Shown: positions 7,229 to 10,013 of the stretch, piece after piece | Numbering within the stretch: position 1 is the stretch's first letter | Layout: every line of letters begins with the position of its first letter | Assembly (NCBI GenBank): GCA_030535815.1 | Contig: JAUNRD010000043.1 | Coordinates: 1 to 10,013, forward strand | Length of the DNA: 10,013 nucleotides | Source of the DNA: Clostridia bacterium | Lineage (GTDB): Bacteria > Bacillota > Clostridia > CAKSNL01 > HGM11501 | Direction: 5' to 3' | Made by a program: the position numbers and the translations under genes | Notes under the pieces: model-generated | Database searches by the model: none | What the model was told of the DNA's origin: nothing | What the model saw: only the letters and a program-made list of their open reading frames with translations

Positions 7229-8014
7229 TTAATAAAGCTGATAGCTTTCGAACCTGACGCCGTTACTGTTATAGGATTCAATATATATGGAACTTACGGG
7301 AAGACCTTTACTCTGAAGCATATCAAGTAATTCCTGAAAGTCTCTTTTATCTGTAGGAGCAGTTGTTGCTAAATAATGATTTATGTCTGCCTTAGACATA
7401 TATGTTTTAGATGTAAAATACAGCATAAGTAAATCGCCCTTTGCACTAGCCTTACAGCGCCAGTCTTCGTTGTCGTAATCTGCCTGGAAAGCAATGGCAA
7501 AATTATAAATGGGGTTTATATTCAATCCGCCGAGGGAAAGGGTAATTTCACGTCTGGAATTATCATAGTTTACTGCACCGAATCTTGCAAGCTCGTTGAA
7601 ATTGATAATTGTCTTTCCGTTTATGTTGCTGCTTGCAACATATTCATTGTTTACATAGGTAACAATATCTGTATAAAGTATCTTTGTTTTCTTTGTGCTT
7701 GCGGCATTCCAGAAATTTGGATTAGTTCTCTGGGGATCAATCTGTCCTATATTGTAGTTTCTGTTAATAGACAATGATCTTGAGGCGGAATCAAAATAAA
7801 CGTCAAATCCGTAATAGCGTAAATCCTCGGCAACGATGTATGTATGACCGTTTACGTTGAAGGATTCAAGCTGATAGCCGTTTATCATAGCCACGATATC
7901 TGTGGGCTGAGCATAGCCTACAACATCGCCAACACGTGCTGCGGAAGCGCCCATGGGTATGAGAGCTATCATCATAATGAGAGTAAGTAATAAAGAAACT
8001 GATTTTTTTGTCAT
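7229..8014 (-). CDS. Secreted protein with two copper-amine-oxidase-like stalk domains
   Basis: A 261-residue exported protein of unknown exact role. The start is the ATG at 8014: the SD AAGGAG (8023-8028) lies 8 nt upstream and overlaps an in-frame GTG at 8023, which therefore cannot be the start. Residues 1-25 form a signal peptide (basic TKK, hydrophobic LLLTLIMMIALIP, cleavage after ASA). Residues about 38-84 (TDIVAMINGYQLESFNVNGH...VAEDLRYYGFDVYFD) and about 112-162 (ILYTDIVTYVNNEYVASSNINGK...NFNELARFGAVNYD) are two copies of the stalk/copper amine oxidase N-terminal-like fold common in Clostridia surface proteins. Residues 165-261 are not recognised. There is no sorting motif, choline-binding repeat or second membrane segment, so it is probably released or held by other contacts. 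It is a single gene between its own promoter and terminator. Confidence 0.85.
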   Translation of the reverse strand: MTKKSVSLLLTLIMMIALIPMGASAARVGDVVGYAQPTDIVAMINGYQLESFNVNGHTYIVAEDLRYYGFDVYFDSASRSLSINRNYNIGQIDPQRTNPNFWNAASTKKTKILYTDIVTYVNNEYVASSNINGKTIINFNELARFGAVNYDNSRREITLSLGGLNINPIYNFAIAFQADYDNEDWRCKASAKGDLLMLYFTSKTYMSKADINHYLATTAPTDKRDFQELLDMLQSKGLPVSSIYIESYNSNGVRFESYQLY

Positions 8015-8042
8015 TTTTTTCACTCCTTATCTATCTTAATTG

Positions 8043-8071
8043 ATTTTAACATATATATAAGCAAAAGTCAA
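8043..8071 (-). promoter_or_regulatory. Promoter of the secreted stalk-domain protein
   Basis: On the minus strand, -35 TTGACT (8066-8071) and -10 TAAAAT (8043-8048) are separated by 17 bp, with a TG-n extension before the -10. The 5' leader to the ATG at 8014 is short (about 20-25 nt) and holds the AAGGAG SD. The remaining sequence up to the rpmB promoter (8072-8187) is A/T-rich, and I see nothing else in it. Confidence 0.8.
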
Positions 8072-8187
8072 TAGCACCGAAACTCTTCTGAAGTACAATA
8101 TTTTATGTTATTTTTGGGAGAAATACATAAATACGTATGTTTTTTTTATAAAAATATGCTAAATTTCAAAAAAAGTAAAAAAAACAC

Positions 8188-8216
8188 TTGCAAAATGAAA
8201 AAATGTATGCTATTAT
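8188..8216 (+). promoter_or_regulatory. Promoter of rpmB
   Basis: -35 TTGCAA (8188-8193), 17-bp spacer, -10 TATTAT (8211-8216) with an extended TGC before it. A TATAAT also occurs at 8214-8219 but would need a 20-bp spacer. The leader to the ATG at 8250 is about 25-30 nt, too short for an L28 mRNA leader structure. Confidence 0.75.
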
Positions 8217-8249
8217 AATGTGTACTGCTACGAAATGGAGGTGTTTTTA

Positions 8250-8438
8250 ATGGCAAAGTGTGATGTTTGCGGAAAAGGCGTAACATTCGGAATCAGAGTA
8301 AGCCATTCTCACAGAAGAAGCAACAGAACCTGGAAAGCTAATGTAAGAACAGTAAGAGCGATTGTTAACGGTTCTCCCAAGACAATCTCAGTATGCTCAC
8401 GCTGCCTTCGTTCCGGCAAGGTAGTTCGCGCTGTCTGA
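8250..8438 (+). CDS. rpmB: 50S ribosomal protein L28 (zinc-ribbon type)
   Basis: A 62-residue component of the large ribosomal subunit. The start is the ATG at 8250, placed by the SD GGAGGTG at 8237-8243 (6-nt spacing). An upstream in-frame ATG would add residues not found in the family. The motif VSHSHRRSNRTWKANV is diagnostic of L28. Cysteine pairs at C4/C7 and C49/C52 mark the four-cysteine, zinc-binding form; bacteria under zinc limitation often carry a second, cysteine-free copy, which is not seen here. It is a single gene with its own promoter and terminator, flanked by unrelated genes. Confidence 0.97.
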   Translation: MAKCDVCGKGVTFGIRVSHSHRRSNRTWKANVRTVRAIVNGSPKTISVCSRCLRSGKVVRAV

Positions 8439-8453
8439 TTGAACGAATAAATG

Positions 8454-8478
8454 AAGAACGGCATCGCCGTTCTTTTTT
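8454..8478 (+). terminator. Intrinsic terminator of rpmB
   Basis: The stem AAGAACGGC/GCCGTTCTT with loop ATC is followed by a T run (to 8478), 15 nt after the rpmB stop. Confidence 0.93.
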
Positions 8479-8489
8479 CTTTTAAAACG

Positions 8490-8518
8490 AAAAACGGATG
8501 TATTACATCCGTTTTTTT
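8490..8518. terminator. Bidirectional terminator at the end of the RAYT gene
   Basis: The palindrome CGGATGTATTACATCCG (8495-8511) is flanked by A on the left and T on the right, so it can end transcription both ways. On the minus strand it begins at the RAYT stop codon (8517-8519) and is its terminator. The same hairpin core recurs at 9842-9858 (its exact complement) and, with a different loop, at 9424-9441. This suggests the accessory genes to the right share a duplicated 3' end. Confidence 0.88.
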
Positions 8519-9011
8519 ATTTGCAAAAGCAGTCGCTTTCCCACCTTAATACATTGGTGCCGATGTATTCGGAGACTTTTTTGTAGTCCTCATCATTACG
8601 GATTATGTGATCGTGAAAGGAGCGCTGAAAGATGGAGTTGCCAAGCTCTTTTGTTACCATGGTTTTAAATGAACGTATGATATTTTCTGTGTTTATTGTA
8701 GGGGACGATGCCTTCATCGTCCCGTGAATAGTTATAATCATATGAATGTGATTCGGCATAATAACATATTTATCTACCGTTGCATTTTCATATATATTAT
8801 TTATATTCCGGATGTATTTTAGACATATTTCTCCTGTGCGGGATAACTTGTTTTGCGGGACGATGTGGGCATCGTCCCCTACAATTTTGCTCAATATGCA
8901 CTTTTTATCCTTCGTACAAATTGTTATAAAATACGCACCCGGCAAAGAATAGTCATATCCTTTAAGCCTTGTCCTTTTTCGTTTTGGCAAAATTTTATTT
9001 TCAAAAATCAT
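8517..9011 (-). CDS. REP-associated tyrosine transposase (RAYT, Y1/HUH family)
   Basis: A 164-residue single-strand DNA nuclease/transposase of the TnpA-REP type, whose relatives bind and cut REP palindromes. It begins with the basic family segment LPKRKRTRLKGYDYS, then GAYFITICT. The HUH metal site is PNHIHMI (His88, His90). Later come FQRSFHDHIIRNDEDYKKVSEYI and the terminal RWESDC. By comparison with IS200-type TnpA, Tyr149 in SEYI is the expected nucleophile. Length and motif order are complete. The ATG lies inside the end of the XRE gene (11-nt overlap) with no convincing SD, so translation is probably coupled to it. Two REP-like palindromes lie inside the gene and encode VGDDAHIVP and HGTMKASSPT. 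No flanking transposon ends are evident, as is usual for domesticated RAYTs. Family call is strong; present activity is unknown. Confidence 0.9.
   Translation of the reverse strand: MIFENKILPKRKRTRLKGYDYSLPGAYFITICTKDKKCILSKIVGDDAHIVPQNKLSRTGEICLKYIRNINNIYENATVDKYVIMPNHIHMIITIHGTMKASSPTINTENIIRSFKTMVTKELGNSIFQRSFHDHIIRNDEDYKKVSEYIGTNVLRWESDCFCK
8695..8724 (+). repeat. REP-like palindrome inside the RAYT gene (copy 1)
   Basis: ATTGTAGGGG leads into a 9-bp stem, GGGACGATG (8702-8710)/CATCGTCCC (8715-8723), with loop CCTT. The 30-nt unit is the reverse complement of 8856-8885 except for two bases in the loop. The orientation mark GTAGGGG at one end makes it a directional REP-like unit. Confidence 0.85.
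8856..8885 (-). repeat. REP-like palindrome inside the RAYT gene (copy 2, inverted)
   Basis: The stem GGGACGATG (8857-8865)/CATCGTCCC (8870-8878) with loop TGGG is followed by CCTACAAT. Read on the minus strand it matches copy 1 at 28 of 30 positions, the two differences lying in the loop. The arms face each other across 131 nt of transposase coding sequence, as in a pair of inverted REPs. Confidence 0.85.
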
Positions 9012-9258
9012 AATCGCTTAAAAGATCATTGGGAGAAAGACCGAAAACTTTTGAAATAGCAAGAAGCTCCAGATCTGTCACGAAACGTTGACCGCTTTCA
9101 ATTCTCTGAATAGCATTTTTATCAACATCAACACCCAATATCTGAAGTTTTTCGGCAAGCTGACGTTGTGACGTTTTAGGATTTTGCCTTTTTCTTATTT
9201 CATAAACTTTTTCGCCACAAATATTATTTTTGCCTGACAGAGATTTGTTCTTAAACAT
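9001..9258 (-). CDS. XRE-family helix-turn-helix regulator, overlapping the RAYT gene
   Basis: An 85-residue single-domain DNA-binding protein. The start is the ATG at 9258, chosen because GGAGGA (9263-9268) sits just upstream; the longer reading frame from 9330 crosses the promoter. The helix-turn-helix covers residues about 16-80: VYEIRKRQNPKTSQRQLAEKL, the recognition region NAIQRIESGQRFVTD, and the closing helix LELLAISKVFGLSPNDLL. No effector or peptidase domain is present. The last codons overlap the RAYT start by 11 nt, so repressor and transposase are made from one mRNA. The promoter region has a palindrome TGACATTTACTGAATGTCA and an extra half site, a likely self-operator. A second XRE gene at the right edge has the same arrangement with a RAYT remnant. 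Confidence 0.85.
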   Translation of the reverse strand: MFKNKSLSGKNNICGEKVYEIRKRQNPKTSQRQLAEKLQILGVDVDKNAIQRIESGQRFVTDLELLAISKVFGLSPNDLLSDYDF

Positions 9259-9274
9259 ATTATCCTCCGCTATT

Positions 9275-9344
9275 TGACATTCTGTGCTTGACAAAAATAT
9301 TATATAGCGGTATAATTCTAAATATGACATTTACTGAATGTCAA
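9275..9344. promoter_or_regulatory. Overlapping divergent promoters with operator-like palindrome upstream of the XRE gene
   Basis: Plus strand: TTGACA (9288-9293), 17 bp, TATAAT (9311-9316), a consensus promoter firing right. Minus strand: TTGACA (9339-9344), 18 bp, TAGAAT (9315-9320), firing left into XRE. A 7-bp-arm palindrome TGACATT/AATGTCA (9325-9343) covers the minus -35 and the plus start region. A third TGACATT half site occurs at 9275-9281. Binding there could control both directions. Confidence 0.65.
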
Positions 9345-9362
9345 AACAGAGAATATATTTTT

Positions 9363-9407
9363 ATGCCAGGGGGACGGGGGATTGCGATTTCCTCCTTCCG
9401 CTTTTAA
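9363..9407 (+). other. Candidate 14-codon reading frame in repeat A (MPGGRGIAISSFRF)
   Basis: ATG to TAA, downstream of the consensus promoter at 9288-9316. Only a weak SD-like AGAG precedes it. The same frame occurs in repeat B with two substitutions. It may be a leader peptide, or merely a reading frame that happens to be open inside a repeat. Protein status is doubtful. Confidence 0.25.
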
Positions 9408-9413
9408 AAGGGA

Positions 9414-9441
9414 AAACAAAAAACGGATGCAAAAGCATCCG
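9414..9441 (-). terminator. Intrinsic terminator of the RHH gene
   Basis: On the minus strand the stem CGGATGC/GCATCCG is followed by TTTTTTGTTTT, 7 nt after the stop of the RHH gene. On the plus strand no T run follows, so it does not end rightward transcripts. Confidence 0.85.
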
Positions 9442-9447
9442 CATAAA

Positions 9448-9624
9448 TTATTTATTGTCTTCTTCTATATTTTCAAGTGCGTTTCTAACAGCTTCTACAA
9501 CAAAAGCAGTAAAAGTACAGTTTTTTCCGACAATAGCTTTTTCTACATTTTCTATTACGTCGTTTGGAAAGCGTATACATTTATTTGTTGTAGGAGGAAC
9601 CGAAGGAATCTTAAACTTTTTCAT
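9448..9624 (-). CDS. Small ribbon-helix-helix (Arc/CopG-like) protein
   Basis: A 58-residue protein with the RHH pattern: the beta-strand NKCIRFPNDVIENVEKA (residues about 15-31), then a turn and the second helix TFTAFVVEAVRNALENIEED. This is the layout of small dimeric DNA-binding proteins and of the YlcI/YnfO-like family. The start is the ATG at 9624, preceded by AGAGGTGG with short spacing; an in-frame TTG at 9645 lies upstream of that SD. No toxin gene follows it: the next element is a terminator, so it is not an obvious antitoxin. A 9-bp inverted pair TGCAATACA/TGTATTGCA around its promoter may be its operator. The gene is enclosed by 93-bp direct repeats. Confidence 0.75.
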   Translation of the reverse strand: MKKFKIPSVPPTTNKCIRFPNDVIENVEKAIVGKNCTFTAFVVEAVRNALENIEEDNK

Positions 9625-9635
9625 AAAACCACCTC

Positions 9636-9715
9636 TGCAATACAATTATATATGCAAAAAATGATAATATATGCATGACAAATGTATTGCAATCACGGAC
9701 AAAGTATGCTATAAT
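9636..9715. promoter_or_regulatory. Divergent promoters sharing one palindromic -35 box, with inverted repeat
   Basis: TTGCAA (9687-9692) is its own complement. To the right, 17 bp separate it from TATAAT (9710-9715, extended TGC). To the left, 17 bp on the minus strand separate it from TATTAT (9664-9669), leading to the RHH gene. The inverted pair TGCAATACA (9636-9644)/TGTATTGCA (9683-9691) and the direct repeat ATATATGCA (9648-9656, 9667-9675) are candidate operator parts. Confidence 0.6.
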
Positions 9716-9765
9716 AGAAATAACCTCACCCCTCAAATCTTCTTATAAAAACCTCAATAAATGCG

Positions 9766-9858
9766 GAGAATATAATTTTATGTCAGTGGGACGGGGGATT
9801 GCGATTTCCTCCTTCCGCTTTTAAAAGGGAAAACAAAAAAACGGATGTAATACATCCG
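9766..9858 (+). repeat. 93-bp direct repeat, copy B
   Basis: The second copy of the repeat at 9349-9441, in the same orientation, so the RHH gene and its control region (9442-9765) lie between them. Its hairpin CGGATGTAATACATCCG is the exact complement of the RAYT terminator core at 8495-8511. With its minus-strand T run it terminates the XRE2/RAYT-remnant transcript. Confidence 0.9.
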
Positions 9859-9924
9859 CTTATCTACGAAATGGGGTAGCATCGTACCCTTCAGCCTTGT
9901 CCTTTTTCGTTTTGGTAAATCCAT
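9778..9924 (-). pseudogene. RAYT remnant: N-terminal segment only
   Basis: The ATG at 9924 opens a 48-codon frame beginning MDLPKRKRTRLKG. This shares LPKRKRTRLKG with the complete RAYT at 8517-9011; 23 nt (9893-9915 and 8965-8987) are identical. Similarity then stops. A degenerate REP-like sequence (GGGGTAGCATCGTACCC, 9873-9889) follows, then the terminator hairpin of repeat B, through which the frame runs on to 9778. The HUH motif and catalytic tyrosine are absent and there is no SD. It sits 12 nt after the XRE2 stop, repeating the XRE-RAYT order of the intact unit. Most likely it is an internally deleted duplicate. Confidence 0.7.
9780..9824 (+). other. Candidate 14-codon reading frame in repeat B (MSVGRGIAISSFRF)
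   Basis: ATG to TAA in the plus strand, downstream of the promoter at 9687-9715. GGAGA (9765-9769) lies 10 nt before the ATG, a loosely spaced SD. It differs from the copy in repeat A at residues 2 (P to S) and 3 (G to V) only. Expression is unproven. Confidence 0.25.
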
Positions 9925-9936
9925 ATTTTTTATTGT

Positions 9937-10013
9937 TTAATCCTTAAATTCAAATAATTTTTTTAAGGGGATGTTTAATGCATTGGCTATTGAAATAAGC
10001 GTATCTAAAGTAC
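9937..10013 (-). CDS. XRE-family helix-turn-helix regulator 2, C-terminal end only
   Basis: The last 24 complete codons before a TAA read TLDTLISIANALNIPLKKLF then EFKD. This is the closing helix pattern of HTH_3/XRE proteins ('tL..L..IA.aL.i....LF'). The N-terminal part, including the recognition helix, lies beyond the right edge. Its position just upstream of a RAYT remnant mirrors the complete XRE-RAYT pair. It differs in sequence from the C-terminus of the first XRE (LLAISKVFGLSPNDLL), so it is a diverged relative, not a recent copy. Confidence 0.75.
   Translation of the reverse strand, partial: TLDTLISIANALNIPLKKLFEFKD

Larger units (their letters stand above)
9349..9441 (+). repeat. 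93-bp direct repeat, copy A
   Basis: Shares nearly all bases with 9766-9858, differing at three single sites, the hairpin loop and an offsetting one-base length change. It holds GAGAATATA, a 14-codon reading frame, CGGAAGG-free core GCGATTTCCTCC, and the hairpin CGGATG...CATCCG. On the minus strand the hairpin followed by TTTTTT is the terminator of the RHH gene ending at 9448. Confidence 0.9.

Noticed and set aside
7229..8023. Start of the secreted protein at the GTG at 8023
   Set aside because: The GTG overlaps the SD AAGGAG itself; the ATG at 8014 has proper 8-nt spacing.
8220..8438. Longer L28 from an upstream ATG at 8220
   Set aside because: It would begin at the -10 region, and the GGAGGTG SD points to the ATG at 8250.
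8853..9059. Plus-strand frame opposite the RAYT and XRE genes
   Set aside because: Antisense to two recognisable protein families, with no SD or promoter.
9001..9330. Longer XRE protein starting at 9330
   Set aside because: The extra 24 residues run through both promoters and are not HTH-like; a good SD marks 9258.
9448..9624. RHH gene as antitoxin of a toxin-antitoxin pair
   Set aside because: A terminator follows directly and no adjacent same-strand partner gene is found; the 14-codon frame is not a hydrophobic type I toxin.
9338..9664. Plus-strand 108-codon frame across the RHH gene
   Set aside because: No SD, low-complexity Ser/Phe/Ile content typical of an antisense frame, and the opposite frame has a clear RHH pattern.
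9349..9858. Integron cassette array
   Set aside because: No integrase, and the repeats are not attC-like imperfect palindromes with core sites; simple direct repeats explain the data.

Overview
The window looks like the chromosome of a low-to-moderate GC, Gram-positive gut-type Clostridia member (Oscillospirales-like). This is an inference from the gene order dnaN-recF-remB-gyrB-gyrA, strong SD sites, TTGACA-N17-TATAAT promoters, an L28 with four cysteines, a secreted 'stalk-domain' protein, and the gyrase residue choices. No species call is possible from the sequence alone.

Positions 1-6588 hold the replication/repair block next to an origin, all on the + strand. It runs from the 3' two thirds of dnaN through recF and remB/yaaB to gyrB and gyrA. 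Spacing is tight: dnaN and recF overlap by 11 nt, and the other gaps are 1, 1 and 17 nt, so this reads as one operon. It makes the sliding clamp, the gap-repair loader, a matrix-gene regulator and both gyrase subunits. The small S4-domain gene found between dnaN and recF in Bacillus is absent.

Positions 6589-7228 contain a GC-rich hairpin after gyrA and a sigma-A promoter driving tRNA-Met(CAU) and tRNA-Glu(UUC), closed by a UUCG-loop terminator. A striking 176-bp comb of seven small hairpins follows, separated by GTGATAT on the left and its exact complement ATATCAC on the right. Two strong terminators end the region.

Positions 7229-8518 carry a secreted protein with two copper-amine-oxidase-like stalk repeats (minus strand), then rpmB (plus strand), each with its own promoter and terminator.

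Positions 8519-10013 are an accessory patch, all genes on the minus strand. An XRE repressor gene overlaps a REP-associated tyrosine transposase (RAYT) gene that carries two inverted REP-like palindromes inside its own reading frame. Next is a small ribbon-helix-helix (RHH) gene flanked by 93-bp direct repeats. Last is a second XRE gene (cut by the window edge) followed by a RAYT remnant in the same order. Each repeat has a rightward promoter in front of it and the same 14-codon reading frame inside it. This patch and the hairpin comb are the least ordinary parts of the window.
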